DNA of 59,824 nucleotides from Actinomycetota bacterium (lineage in GTDB: Bacteria > Actinomycetota > Acidimicrobiia > Acidimicrobiales > MedAcidi-G1), in contig JABHCN010000022.1 in the NCBI GenBank assembly GCA_018673475.1, positions 1-59,824 of the forward strand, given 5' to 3'. Numbering within the stretch: position 1 is the first letter of the stretch; each line of letters opens with the position of its first letter. Under the pieces are notes generated by a model, which worked only from the letters and a program-made list of their open reading frames with translations, did not search any database and had not been told where the DNA came from. Positions 8,478 through 17,130 of this stretch are shown in pieces. The translations under genes were made by a program, and so were the position numbers.

Positions 8478-9257
8478 TCAGGCCGCCGGCGGGGTGGCCA
8501 CAATCGCCCAGACCCGGTGGGGGGTGTGCACCTCCGGTCCCGGAAACCTCTCTGCCAGCATCTCGGCAAGGTCCCGGTCGAACGCTGCGGCCTCCTCAGG
8601 CGGCAGGTTCACGATGCCCGCGCTGGCTGCAATTCGACGCCGCCAGGCCGGCTCCGCATACACCACGTCCAGGTCGAACCGGAACGTGACAACCACCTTG
8701 AAGTCGACTCTGTCCAACAGGGGGAGGAGGCTCGGCTCGTAGTTGCGGATGCCCCCCAGGTCCCATGCCGGGTTGTAGGCCTCTATCAGGGCCTCGGTGG
8801 CTCCGGGGACGGTGTCCGGCAGCGGGAGCCAGTCGAAGCCACAGACGGCGAACCTTGCGTTCGGTGCCAACAGGCGACCGACCTCGGTGATGGCCTCATC
8901 CTGGTTGAACCAGTGCCAGCTCTGCCCGGCGACTATCGAGTCGAATGACCCGTCAGGCAGGCCCGTCGCCTCTGCCGGTGCCTCCACCCAGTCGACCTCG
9001 ACGCCATCGGCCAGGGCCATGTCGTCGGCGGCTACGAGCATCCGGGAGTCGACGTCTAGCCCGACGACGGTGCAGCCACGAGCGGCCATCTGACGTGCGA
9101 TGGTTCCAGTGCCGCACCCGAGGTCAAGGATGTGCTGGCCGGACAGGCCGATTCCATGTGCTTCCAGGCGGTCAAGGGTCTCAGGTGGAAAGCCCTTCCG
9201 GTGCCGGGCGTAGTCGGCGGCAGCGGCCCCGAACGAGTCGCCGGGTACTCCGGGCAC
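8478..9257 (-). CDS. Class I SAM-dependent methyltransferase
   Basis: A 259-residue methyltransferase. Motif I for S-adenosylmethionine binding is ILDLGCGTGTIARQMA, followed by the acidic residue motif VVGLDVD. A post-I motif, SIVAGQSWHWF, is characteristic of the UbiE/Methyltransf_11 group with a Trp-rich loop. The start is GTG 9257, 2 nt after the dtd stop on the same strand, so the two are probably co-transcribed. The methyl acceptor cannot be inferred. The gene converges on the alpha/beta hydrolase with a 3-nt gap. Confidence 0.88.
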   Translation of the reverse strand: MPGVPGDSFGAAAADYARHRKGFPPETLDRLEAHGIGLSGQHILDLGCGTGTIARQMAARGCTVVGLDVDSRMLVAADDMALADGVEVDWVEAPAEATGLPDGSFDSIVAGQSWHWFNQDEAITEVGRLLAPNARFAVCGFDWLPLPDTVPGATEALIEAYNPAWDLGGIRNYEPSLLPLLDRVDFKVVVTFRFDLDVVYAEPAWRRRIAASAGIVNLPPEEAAAFDRDLAEMLAERFPGPEVHTPHRVWAIVATPPAA

Positions 9258-9259
9258 GC

Positions 9260-9697
9260 TCAGACCTCCAACATGATCGTGGCGGGACCGTCGTTCACGA
9301 GGTCCACCGACATCAATGCCCGAAAGCGGCCCGTGGCCACGACGATGCCCCGGTCCCTTAGACCCGAGACCACGCGCTCGACGAGCGGTTCAGCCTGTTC
9401 GGGGCGGGCTGCGGCCGACCAGGTGGGCCGCCGGCCCCTGCTGGCGTCGCCGTAGAGGGTGAACTGGCTCACCACGAGGACCTCGCCACCCACGTCTGTG
9501 ACAGACCGGTTCATCACACCGTCGTCGTCGTCCATGATCCGGATCCCAGCCAGACGATCTACGAGGCGATCGGCCTCGGCCTCGTCGTCATCATGGGTTA
9601 CGCCGACGAAGACGCACAGGCCGACACCGATCGCACCGACAACCTCGTCGTCAACGTTCACCGCCGCCCGCTCAACCCGTTGCACCAGCGCTCGCAC
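9260..9697 (-). CDS. dtd: D-aminoacyl-tRNA deacylase
   Basis: A 145-residue DTD protein of standard length. It hydrolyses D-aminoacyl-tRNA (and Gly-tRNA-Ala), protecting translation from mischarging. The two active-site signatures are present: SQFTLYGD near residue 80 and the NDGPATIML motif (a variant of the NxGP motif) at the C-terminus. The N-terminus MRALVQRVERAAV matches the family. It uses a GTG start at 9697. It is transcribed divergently from the GT4 glycosyltransferase, with a 96-nt gap that must hold both promoters. Confidence 0.95.
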   Translation of the reverse strand: MRALVQRVERAAVNVDDEVVGAIGVGLCVFVGVTHDDDEAEADRLVDRLAGIRIMDDDDGVMNRSVTDVGGEVLVVSQFTLYGDASRGRRPTWSAAARPEQAEPLVERVVSGLRDRGIVVATGRFRALMSVDLVNDGPATIMLEV

Positions 9698-9793
9698 GAA
9701 CCGACCCTATCGGGGACCCACCGGACGGCCGGGCCCGGAAGGTCCCACCTGTTACCGGGTGGTAATCGCCGCGCAGGCGGCCAGACTTGTCGG

Positions 9794-11068
9794 ATGCCCG
9801 AACCCGCCACGCCCGACGAGGGACCGCTGCGCATCGCCTACCTCGCGTACCGGGGCAAGCCCCACTGCGGCGGCCAGGGGGTCTACACGAGACACCTCAC
9901 GAAGGCACTGGTCGATCTGGGCCACCACGTCGAGGTGCTGGCCGGCCAGCCGTACCCCGAACTGGACGAACGGGTCCCGATGGTGCGGCTTCCCAGCCTC
10001 GACCTCTACAACGACCACTTCCCCATGCGCAAGCCCCGCATCTGGGAGATGAAGACCCGGTGGGACGTCGCCGAGGCCATGTCGTTCGCCACCGGCAACT
10101 TCTCAGAACCGATGGCGTTCAGCATGCGCGCCTGGGACCACCTGCGGAGGCGCCGCGGCAACTTCGACCTGATCCACGACAACCAGTGCCTCGGCTGGGG
10201 CCTGCTGCTGCTCCAGAACCGGGAGCACTTCCCGGTGCTATCCACCATCCACCACCCGATCACCGTCGACCGCCGCCTCGAGATCCAGCACGCCCGGTCG
10301 CTGATAGAGAACGCTGGAAAGCGCCGCTGGTACTCCTTCACCCGCATGCAGACGAGGGTGGCGAGCCGCATGGAACGTGTCATGACGGTCTCCGAGTCGT
10401 CGAGGGGCGACATCGTCGCCGACCACGGCGTCAACCCTGACCGCCTGCACGTCGTTCCCGTCGGGGTCGATCCCGACCTGTTCCGCCCACTGGACCACGT
10501 AGAGAGGGTTCCCGGCCGCATCGTCACCACCGCGAGTGCCGACGTGGCGATGAAGGGCCTCAGGTTCCTCCTGGAGGCCGTGGCCAAGCTGCGAACCGAA
10601 CGTCAGGTTGAGCTGGTCATCATCGGAAAGCCGAGGGAGGACAGCGAATCCACCGACGCCTTTGAACGGCTGGGCCTCACCGACTGTGTCAACTACGTGC
10701 ACGGCGTACCCGACGAGCGCATCGTCGAGCTCTACAGCGAGGCGGAGTTGGCGGTGGTGCCGTCGCTCTACGAGGGCTTCTCGCTTCCAGCCATCGAGGC
10801 CATGTCGTGTGGCGTGCCGCTCGTGACCACCACCGGTGGCGCCCTTCCAGAGGTGACCGGCACCCACGCAGAGACCTGCTACCAGGTTCCGCCGGGCGAC
10901 TCTGATGCCCTGGCGGCGATGCTCAGGACGGCGCTGGACGACCCCGCCGCCCGCGACCGGATCGGGGCCGCCGGCCGCCGCCGTGTGGTCGACAACTGGA
11001 GTTGGCGTCACACAGCCGTTCGAACCGTTGAGCAGTACCGGGCCCTTCTGGCCGGGCAGGACACCTGA
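9794..11068 (+). CDS. GT4-family glycosyltransferase
   Basis: A 424-residue GT-B fold glycosyltransferase. The N-terminal domain begins with IAYLAYRGKPHCGGQGVYTRHL, the glycine-rich donor/acceptor loop of GT4 enzymes. The C-terminal domain has the E-x7-E type motif (PSLYEGFSLPAIEAMSCGVP). The start is ATG 9794; the longer frame upstream is antisense to dtd. It is the first gene of a three-gene run with a methyltransferase and an alpha/alpha-toroid protein. GT4 enzymes transfer sugars from NDP donors to lipids, polyols or glycans; the acceptor here is unknown. No membrane segment is seen. Confidence 0.92.
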   Translation: MPEPATPDEGPLRIAYLAYRGKPHCGGQGVYTRHLTKALVDLGHHVEVLAGQPYPELDERVPMVRLPSLDLYNDHFPMRKPRIWEMKTRWDVAEAMSFATGNFSEPMAFSMRAWDHLRRRRGNFDLIHDNQCLGWGLLLLQNREHFPVLSTIHHPITVDRRLEIQHARSLIENAGKRRWYSFTRMQTRVASRMERVMTVSESSRGDIVADHGVNPDRLHVVPVGVDPDLFRPLDHVERVPGRIVTTASADVAMKGLRFLLEAVAKLRTERQVELVIIGKPREDSESTDAFERLGLTDCVNYVHGVPDERIVELYSEAELAVVPSLYEGFSLPAIEAMSCGVPLVTTTGGALPEVTGTHAETCYQVPPGDSDALAAMLRTALDDPAARDRIGAAGRRRVVDNWSWRHTAVRTVEQYRALLAGQDT

Positions 11069-11082
11069 GGATCCTGGTCGTA

Positions 11083-11865
11083 GTGCTCACCGTCGATTAC
11101 GGGCGTCTCGGCCTGAAGCCGGGCGACAGGGTCCTGGACCTTGGATGCGGTTTCGGCAGGCACGCCTACGAGGTTCTCCGCCGGGGTGCCGCCGTGGTGG
11201 CCTGCGATCTGGGGATCGACGAGTTGAGACAGGTACGGGGCGTGGTGGCGGCCATGTACCTGGATGGCGAGATCCCAGAGACGGCATCGGTTGGTACGGC
11301 CGCCGGCGACGCAACGTCGATGCCCTTTGACGACGACTCCTTCGACCACGTCATTGCCTCTGAGGTTCTCGAACACATCCACGACGATGACGGCGCGCTC
11401 GCAGAGTTGACCAGGGTCCTGCGGCCCGGCGGAACCCTGGCGACAACCGTGCCGGCGGCCCTGCCCGAGCGGATCTGCTGGGCGCTCTCCGAGGACTACC
11501 ACGCCCCCAACACGCCCGGTGGCCACGTCCGCATCTACCGACGCTCAGAGCTCCACTCCAAGATGAGCGGCGCCGGCCTGGTGCCCGTCGGCTCTCACCG
11601 TGCGCACGCCCTCCACAGCCCCTACTGGTGGCTGCGCTGCGCCGTCGGCCCCGACCGCGCCATCGAGGACAGCCGGCTCGTCAGCCTCTACCACCGTCTG
11701 CTGACATGGGACATCGTGAAAGCGCCCAGGGTGACCCGGCTGACCGAACGCCTCCTCAACCCCGTACTCGGGAAGAGCCTCGTGATGTATGCAACCAAGC
11801 CGGTGTCCGCCGCGACCGCCGATTCGACAGGGCAGGCCAGGGAGTTGTCACATGTCTCTACCTGA
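11083..11865 (+). CDS. Class I SAM-dependent methyltransferase in glycosyltransferase cassette
   Basis: A 260-residue methyltransferase with motif I VLDLGCGFGRHAYE, acidic motif VACDLG, and a HVIASEVLEHIHDDDGAL segment of the Methyltransf_11 family. It uses GTG 11083, 14 nt after the glycosyltransferase stop, and overlaps the next gene by 14 nt, so the three genes are translationally linked. I recall the same order in other actinobacteria but know of no demonstrated product. The methyl acceptor may be the sugar or lipid handled by the neighbouring GT4; that is an inference from position only. Confidence 0.88.
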   Translation: MLTVDYGRLGLKPGDRVLDLGCGFGRHAYEVLRRGAAVVACDLGIDELRQVRGVVAAMYLDGEIPETASVGTAAGDATSMPFDDDSFDHVIASEVLEHIHDDDGALAELTRVLRPGGTLATTVPAALPERICWALSEDYHAPNTPGGHVRIYRRSELHSKMSGAGLVPVGSHRAHALHSPYWWLRCAVGPDRAIEDSRLVSLYHRLLTWDIVKAPRVTRLTERLLNPVLGKSLVMYATKPVSAATADSTGQARELSHVST

Positions 11866-12916
11866 GGTCCCCGGGGTGCTGGACGTCGCCCAGGTGCATC
11901 GCACCGCTGCGGGCATCGCCGAGTGGCAGCTACCCAACGGCATGATCCCATGGTTCCCGGGCGGCCACGCCGACCCGTGGAACCACGTTGAGGCCGCAAT
12001 GGCCCTGGCCGTGACCGGCCACCTCGACGAGGCCGAGGCCGCCTACCGCTGGCTGGCCGACACACAACTCCCCAACGGCGCCTGGCACCAGTACTACACG
12101 GCAGAGGGAATCGAAGACCACAAGCACGACGCCAACGTCATCGCATACGTGGCTACCGGTGCGTGGCACCACTGGCTGATGACCCGCGACCGCGGATTCC
12201 TCGAGACGATGTGGCCCGTGGTGGAGCCGGCCATCGACTTCGTGCTGGACCTCCAGACAACCAGGGGCGAGATTCTCTGGGCACGTCACGCCGACGGCAC
12301 ACCGTGGTCGTTCGCCCTGTTGACCGGCTCGGCCAGCATCTCCCACAGCCTCCGCTGCGCCATCGCTGTGGCCGAGGAACTGGGCCACGAACGGCCCGAC
12401 TGGGAACTCTCGCTCGCCTACCTGGCCCACACCGTGCGAACCAGGCCGGATGGCGCCTTTGCCCCGAAGGACCGGTGGGCGATGGACTGGTACTACCCGG
12501 TCCTCTCGGGCACCGTTGACGGAGCCGATGCCGTCCCGCACCTGGCCGGGCGCTACGACGAATTCGTCATGGAGGGCCTCGGCGTGCGCTGTGTCAGCAA
12601 CCGACCGTGGGTGACGGCAGCCGAGACCTGCGAGTGCGCCATCGCCCACCTGTTCGCCGGCGACCGCCTGACCGCTGAGCAGATGTTTTCGTGGATCCAG
12701 ACGATGCGCTGCGATGACGGCACCTACATGACAGGACTGGTCCACCCCGAGGGTGTGACGTTTCCCGACGGTGAGCGAACCACCTACTCGGCAGCGGCCG
12801 TTGTCCTGACCGCCGATGCTCTCTCAGGTGCAAGCCCGGCCTCGGGCCTGTTCACCGAACACACGGGGTTGCCTGACATCATCGAGACCGGCGCACCGGT
12901 ACACGAGTCAGACTGA
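11852..12916 (+). CDS. Alpha/alpha-toroid protein, annotated elsewhere as prenyltransferase-like
   Basis: A 354-residue protein rich in helical repeats with short motifs of the QLPNGMIPWF and QLPNGAWHQYY type, which resemble the QxxGxW repeats of terpene cyclase, prenyltransferase and six-hairpin glycosidase folds. I recall homologs being labelled prenyltransferase, but no DxDD cyclase motif or zinc-site signature of protein prenyltransferases is evident, and aromatic and acidic residues would equally suit a carbohydrate-active six-hairpin enzyme. The start is ATG 11852 with GGAG upstream, overlapping the methyltransferase by 14 nt. The gene ends 12 nt before a convergent methyltransferase. 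Function unknown. Confidence 0.75.
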   Translation: MSLPEVPGVLDVAQVHRTAAGIAEWQLPNGMIPWFPGGHADPWNHVEAAMALAVTGHLDEAEAAYRWLADTQLPNGAWHQYYTAEGIEDHKHDANVIAYVATGAWHHWLMTRDRGFLETMWPVVEPAIDFVLDLQTTRGEILWARHADGTPWSFALLTGSASISHSLRCAIAVAEELGHERPDWELSLAYLAHTVRTRPDGAFAPKDRWAMDWYYPVLSGTVDGADAVPHLAGRYDEFVMEGLGVRCVSNRPWVTAAETCECAIAHLFAGDRLTAEQMFSWIQTMRCDDGTYMTGLVHPEGVTFPDGERTTYSAAAVVLTADALSGASPASGLFTEHTGLPDIIETGAPVHESD

Positions 12917-12928
12917 GGCTGGCAGGGC

Positions 12929-13579
12929 TCAGATGCCCTGACCCGTCCTCTTGAGCCCGCGCAGCGAGCCCGTGGCCGCCACCTCGGCGAAGGCACCCGA
13001 CTCGAGGGCCCTGTTGTAGATCTCAAACGGTGGTCGACCGCCGTCGGCCGGGTCGGGAAACACGTCGTGGATCAGGAGGGTTCCGCCGAGGGCCAGGTGT
13101 GGCACCCATCCCTCATAGTCGGCGTGTGCCGGCTCGCTGCCATGGCCGCCGTCAATGAACAGCAGCGCCAACGGGGTCGCCCACGAGGCCGCCACCGCCG
13201 GCGAGTCGCCGATCACCGCTACGACGGTCCCCTCAAGGGAGGCCTCATGGAGCGTCCGTCGAAACAACGGAAGGGTGTCGACGAGGCCGGTCGCCGGATC
13301 GACCAGGTCTGGCTCATGCCATTCCCATCCCGGCTGATTCTCCTCGGATCCGCGGTGGTGGTCGACCGAGAAGAGGACCCGACCGCGTGCCTCGGCGGCT
13401 GCTCCCAGGTAGAGGGCCGACTTGCCGCAATAGCTGCCGACCTCGAGGAACGGTCCGTCCAGGGTGACCTCTGATGCACAGCGGTGGAGGGCCAGGCCCT
13501 CGTCGGTCGGCATGAAACCCCTGGCCTCCTCGGCCCGGGTGATGAGATCCCGGAGGCGTTCGTCCACCGGCAGGTCCAC
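12929..13579 (-). CDS. Class I SAM-dependent methyltransferase (Methyltransf_24-like)
   Basis: A 216-residue protein whose core reads FLEVGSYCGKSALYLG (SAM-binding motif I of the Methyltransf_24/cephalosporin-hydroxylase-like group), then LFSVDHHRGSEENQ and LLFIDGGHG, the metal/SAM acidic motif, and LLIHDVF. It starts at GTG 13579, 3 nt after the GtrA stop, so gtrA and this gene form a pair. It converges on the toroid-protein gene. Position suggests that it modifies the same glycoconjugate as the neighbouring GT4 cassette, but this is inference. Confidence 0.83.
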   Translation of the reverse strand: MDLPVDERLRDLITRAEEARGFMPTDEGLALHRCASEVTLDGPFLEVGSYCGKSALYLGAAAEARGRVLFSVDHHRGSEENQPGWEWHEPDLVDPATGLVDTLPLFRRTLHEASLEGTVVAVIGDSPAVAASWATPLALLFIDGGHGSEPAHADYEGWVPHLALGGTLLIHDVFPDPADGGRPPFEIYNRALESGAFAEVAATGSLRGLKRTGQGI

Positions 13580-13582
13580 CAG

Positions 13583-14071
13583 TCAGCCTGAGGTTTCGAC
13601 CAGCTCGTCGTCGGACCGGTCGCCCCAGAGCAGGTGTTCGAGAACGGCAAAGCGGACCAGCCACAACAGGCCGAAGGCGATGGCGTTCGCGGCCTGCACG
13701 GCGATGGTCCGGTCGCTGAAGCTGTCTACAACACCCACAAGGGCAGTTGAGAGGACCAGCCCCACAAAGGCCAGCGACCAGAACGGCAGGATCTCGCCGA
13801 TCTTGTGGTCGCCCTTGTTCTTTTCCCAGACGTAGTGCCGGCTGAGGTAGTAGGCGGGCATGCTGCCGATGGCTACCGCTGCGGCATTGGCTGCCATTCC
13901 TGACCATCCCAGCCGGCCGTACAGGATGACGAGAAGGGTCTGGCCGGTAACGACGTTGACGATCGAGACTCCGGCGAACCGCATCAGCTTCTGCCCGTAG
14001 TCGTGCCACAGGCGCGCAGGAAGCGCAATGATGCGAGGGATCATGACGGGGAAGCCTACCCGTGTGGCCAC
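13583..14071 (-). CDS. GtrA-family membrane protein
   Basis: A 162-residue protein with four predicted membrane helices and the GtrA landmarks LMRFAGVSIVNVVTGQ near the N-terminus and SMPAYYLSRHYVWEKNK after helix 2. GtrA proteins are proposed to help flip polyprenyl-linked sugars across the membrane or to partner with glycosyltransferases. The frame opens at GTG 14071, but ATG 14044 (MIPRIIALP) is an equally good start. It lies upstream of the Methyltransf_24-like gene on the same strand and near a GT4 cassette, so a role in building or exporting a glycoconjugate is plausible. Confidence 0.85.
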   Translation of the reverse strand: MATRVGFPVMIPRIIALPARLWHDYGQKLMRFAGVSIVNVVTGQTLLVILYGRLGWSGMAANAAAVAIGSMPAYYLSRHYVWEKNKGDHKIGEILPFWSLAFVGLVLSTALVGVVDSFSDRTIAVQAANAIAFGLLWLVRFAVLEHLLWGDRSDDELVETSG

Positions 14072-14102
14072 AAATGGGCCGTGCCTGTGGTCACGTACCG
14101 GG

Positions 14103-15068
14103 TCAGCCCAGGAGCTTCCGGGCCAGCCTCCTGGCCGCCATCATGGGCGATTCGGAGGCCTGAACGGGCAGTAACCCCTCGGTTGCAAGCGCCTCGTCGG
14201 CGGCACCGGCGAGCAGGTGCTCCAGGTGGGCCCGCACCTCGGCGATCCGGCGCTTCTCACGGCGCCGGTCCAGCTCACCCCCCTGACACAGCAGATCCAG
14301 GTGACCGGCGACAGCGGCAGCAAGCTCGCCGATCCCATCTCCCTCGGTGGCCGTGGTCATGGTTATCGACGGCCTTCCGCTTCCAGGCCGAGTTGCGACC
14401 GTTGACAGGTCGAGCATCAGATCCAGGTCCCGACGGGCATCTGTGGCACCGGGCCTGTCGGCCTTGTTAACCACGAACAGGTCGGCAACCTCGAGCAGGC
14501 CCGCCTTGTTGGCCTGGACGGCATCACCCCAACCGGGAGCTACAACGACGACGGTGGTATCGGCGGCATCGGTCACGTCTACCTCCACCTGGCCCACACC
14601 GACAGTTTCGACCACGACGGGGTCGAAACCGGCAGCGTCGAGCACCCTGACCGCCCCGGGGACTGCAAGCGCCAGACCTCCGGCATGCCCGCGGGTGGCC
14701 ATCGAGCGGATGAACACACCTGCCTCGGAGGCACCGCTCATACGCACACGGTCTCCGAGGATCGCACCGCCCGTTAGGGGCGACGATGGGTCAACGGCCA
14801 GCACGGCGGGCCGTCGGCCTGCCTCGGCCAGCAGAGTTGTCAGCGAGTTGGTGATGGTGGACTTGCCCGACCCGGGTGCGCCGGTGATGCCAACCACGTG
14901 TGCTCCCCCGACATGGGCATGGGCGGCCGACGCCACCTCGTCTGCAGGATCGCCGCCCCGTTCAACGAGGCTGAGGAGCCGGGCAGTGGCCCTGCGGTCA
15001 CCCGAGCGTGAGGCGTCGGCCAGTTCGGCAACTGCCGACGACCCGGCCCCGGGTTCAGGTGCTTCCAT
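14103..15068 (-). CDS. meaB: MeaB-type G-protein chaperone of B12-dependent acyl-CoA mutase
   Basis: A 321-residue G3E-family GTPase. The P-loop is GITGAPGSGKST, Walker B/switch residues appear in VVVETVGVGQ, and the base-recognition motif is NKAD. MeaB proteins gate adenosylcobalamin loading and protect the mutase from inactivation. The start is ATG 15068, which overlaps the end of the mutase small-subunit gene by 14 nt; the longer frame would run through that gene. The arrangement large subunit, small subunit, MeaB makes a complete mutase operon. Confidence 0.93.
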   Translation of the reverse strand: MEAPEPGAGSSAVAELADASRSGDRRATARLLSLVERGGDPADEVASAAHAHVGGAHVVGITGAPGSGKSTITNSLTTLLAEAGRRPAVLAVDPSSPLTGGAILGDRVRMSGASEAGVFIRSMATRGHAGGLALAVPGAVRVLDAAGFDPVVVETVGVGQVEVDVTDAADTTVVVVAPGWGDAVQANKAGLLEVADLFVVNKADRPGATDARRDLDLMLDLSTVATRPGSGRPSITMTTATEGDGIGELAAAVAGHLDLLCQGGELDRRREKRRIAEVRAHLEHLLAGAADEALATEGLLPVQASESPMMAARRLARKLLG

Positions 15069-15468
15069 CTCGACCCGCCGCTGACCTGACAGTGGAGACG
15101 ACCTCTTCAACGGATGCGCCGGGTCCGAGCACCGCCGCAACCCCGGCAGCCTCCAACTCTGGAAGGTCGGCGTCGGGCACGATGCCACCGATCACGACCG
15201 GTACGGCCAGACCCGCCTCGTCAAGTGCCTTGACTATCAACGGCCCGAGGGTGAGGTGTCCTGCGTTGTGCATGGAGATGCCGACCACGTCGGCGTCCTC
15301 CTGTTCGACCGCGGCAACGATGTTGTCGGTGGTCTGGCGGAGCCCCAGATAGACGACCTCCATGCCCGCATCGCGGAGCATTCGTGCCACCACCTTGAGC
15401 CCGCGATCGTGGCCGTCCAGCCCCAGTTTGGCGAGAACCACCCTGATCGGGAGGCCGGTGTCGACCAT
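15055..15468 (-). CDS. icmB: B12-binding small subunit of acyl-CoA mutase
   Basis: A 137-residue cobalamin-binding domain. The base-off/His-on signature DGHDRG is present with the cobalt-ligating His at residue 20, followed by the GISMHNAGHLTL and VIGGIVPDAD loops that wrap the nucleotide tail (GISMHN replaces the more usual GLS form). It is a stand-alone small subunit, as in isobutyryl-CoA mutase and 2-hydroxyisobutyryl-CoA mutase, rather than fused as in most methylmalonyl-CoA mutases. Its ATG overlaps the large-subunit stop by one base (TGATG). Confidence 0.92.
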   Translation of the reverse strand: MVDTGLPIRVVLAKLGLDGHDRGLKVVARMLRDAGMEVVYLGLRQTTDNIVAAVEQEDADVVGISMHNAGHLTLGPLIVKALDEAGLAVPVVIGGIVPDADLPELEAAGVAAVLGPGASVEEVVSTVRSAAGRDGST

Positions 15469-17045
15469 CAGATGACCGCCGTCTCCACGTAGGTGCCGAA
15501 CACTCCCTCGAGCGCCTCGACGATCTCGCCAACGGTGGTGCGCGCCCTGACAGCTTCGATGAGCGATGGCATCAGGTTGACCTCGGGATCGGTCGCATCG
15601 GCAACGACACGCCTCAGGGATGCTGCCACCGCTTCGCTGTCGCGCCCCGACCGCACCGCGGCCAGGCGGGCCAACTGGTCGTCTTCGGTCTCCTGACCGA
15701 CCCTCAACAGGTCGGCCCCAGAGCCACCGTTGCCCTCGGTGAATGCGTTGACCCCGACCACGATTCGATCGCCGGCATTGACCTCGCGTTCGAAGCGGTA
15801 GGCAGACTCGGCGATCTCACCCATGAACCAGCCACTCTGGATGCCCTCGTGGACCCCCTCCAGGATCGACCCGCCGCCGATCTCGTCGAGGTGGGCAAAG
15901 ATCTCCTCGGCCCGTCGCTCAACCTCGTCTGTCATCCACTCCACGTAGGCCGAGCCACCGAGTGGGTCCGCCACGCCGGTTACTCCGGTCTCGTGGGCGA
16001 TGACCTGCTGGGTTCTCAGAGCGGTGCGCGCTGCAGCCTCACTGGGAAGCGCCAGGGCCTCGTCGTGGCTGTCCGTGTGAAGGCTCTGGGTGCCACCCAG
16101 CACACCTGCAAGGGCCTGGATGGCCACCCGGGCGATGTTGGTCTCGGGCTGCTGTGCGGTGAGGGACACTCCTGCGGTCTGGGTGTGGAAGCGCAGCTTG
16201 AGGCTGCGCTCGTCGACTGCGCCGTAGCGGTCGCGTAGCCACCGGGCCCAGATCCGTCGGGCGGCCCTGAACTTGCCGATCTCCTCGAAGAAGTCGACGT
16301 GGCTGTTGAAGAAGAAGCTGAGGCGTGGTGCGAAGGCGTCGACGTCGAGGCCGGCTGCGACGGAGGCCTCGACGTAGGCGAACCCGTTTGCGAGGGTGAA
16401 GGCCAGTTCCTGAACGGCCGTGGAGCCGGCCTCCCTGATGTGGTAGCCGGAGACCGACACCGGGTTCCAGCGGGGCATCTCGGCAGCGGTGAACCGGATC
16501 ACGTCGGTGACGAGGCGCACCGATGGACGGGGCGGGAAGATGTACTCCTTTTGTGCCTGGTACTCCTTGAGGATGTCGTTCTGGAGGGTTCCGGCCAGCC
16601 GATCCCTGTCGACACCACCCTGTTCGGCGACCACCACGTACATGGCCAGCAGAATCGCGGCAGGGCCGTTGATGGTCATCGAGGTGGACACCCCGCCCAG
16701 GTCAACGTCGGCGAAGAGGTCTGACATGTCCTCGACCGTGTCCACGGCCACCCCCGCCCGGCCGACCTCGCCCAGCGACCAGGGGTGGTCAGAGTCGCGT
16801 CCCATCAGGGTGGGCATGTCAAATGCGGTGGAGAGGCCCGTACTCCCGGACCGGAGCAGTTCCCTGAAGCGACCGTTGGTGTCGGTGGCCGTGCCGAACC
16901 CGGCGAACATGCGCATCGTCCACAGGCGGGACCGGTACATGTCGGTGTGCACGCCGCGCGTGTAGGGGTACTCGCCGGGAAGCGGCCCCTCGCCGTAGAC
17001 CGGTGAGAGGGGAATGCCAGACAGCGTCAAGCGGGGGTCATCCAC
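15468..17045 (-). CDS. icmA: Acyl-CoA mutase large subunit, isobutyryl-CoA mutase-like
   Basis: A 525-residue TIM-barrel subunit of an adenosylcobalamin mutase without its own B12 domain. Two substrate-determining positions decide the type. Where methylmalonyl-CoA mutase has Tyr (RQYAGFS), this protein has Phe47 (RMFAGFG). Where methylmalonyl-CoA mutase has Arg (MVRNTYIFPP), it has Gln165 (QAQKEYIFPP). The spacing of 118 residues equals that of Tyr89/Arg207 in the Propionibacterium enzyme. Phe/Gln is the isobutyryl-CoA mutase pattern, so I infer interconversion of n-butyryl- and isobutyryl-CoA. Databases would probably call it methylmalonyl-CoA mutase. The start is GTG 17045. Confidence 0.88.
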   Translation of the reverse strand: MDDPRLTLSGIPLSPVYGEGPLPGEYPYTRGVHTDMYRSRLWTMRMFAGFGTATDTNGRFRELLRSGSTGLSTAFDMPTLMGRDSDHPWSLGEVGRAGVAVDTVEDMSDLFADVDLGGVSTSMTINGPAAILLAMYVVVAEQGGVDRDRLAGTLQNDILKEYQAQKEYIFPPRPSVRLVTDVIRFTAAEMPRWNPVSVSGYHIREAGSTAVQELAFTLANGFAYVEASVAAGLDVDAFAPRLSFFFNSHVDFFEEIGKFRAARRIWARWLRDRYGAVDERSLKLRFHTQTAGVSLTAQQPETNIARVAIQALAGVLGGTQSLHTDSHDEALALPSEAAARTALRTQQVIAHETGVTGVADPLGGSAYVEWMTDEVERRAEEIFAHLDEIGGGSILEGVHEGIQSGWFMGEIAESAYRFEREVNAGDRIVVGVNAFTEGNGGSGADLLRVGQETEDDQLARLAAVRSGRDSEAVAASLRRVVADATDPEVNLMPSLIEAVRARTTVGEIVEALEGVFGTYVETAVI

Positions 17046-17130
17046 ACCAACACCCTAACTTTGGCCGGGAACCCCCACCCCACCGGTCGTCGGCGCCTTG
17101 TCTGTGCCGCGTGGCCGTAGGGTCACGAGC

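Noticed and set aside
16299-16965. Plus-strand frames inside the mutase large subunit gene
   Set aside because: They are antisense to a protein with clear mutase motifs.
15468-17045. Calling this gene methylmalonyl-CoA mutase
   Set aside because: The two carboxylate-binding positions are Phe and Gln, as in isobutyryl-CoA mutase, and the B12 domain is separate.
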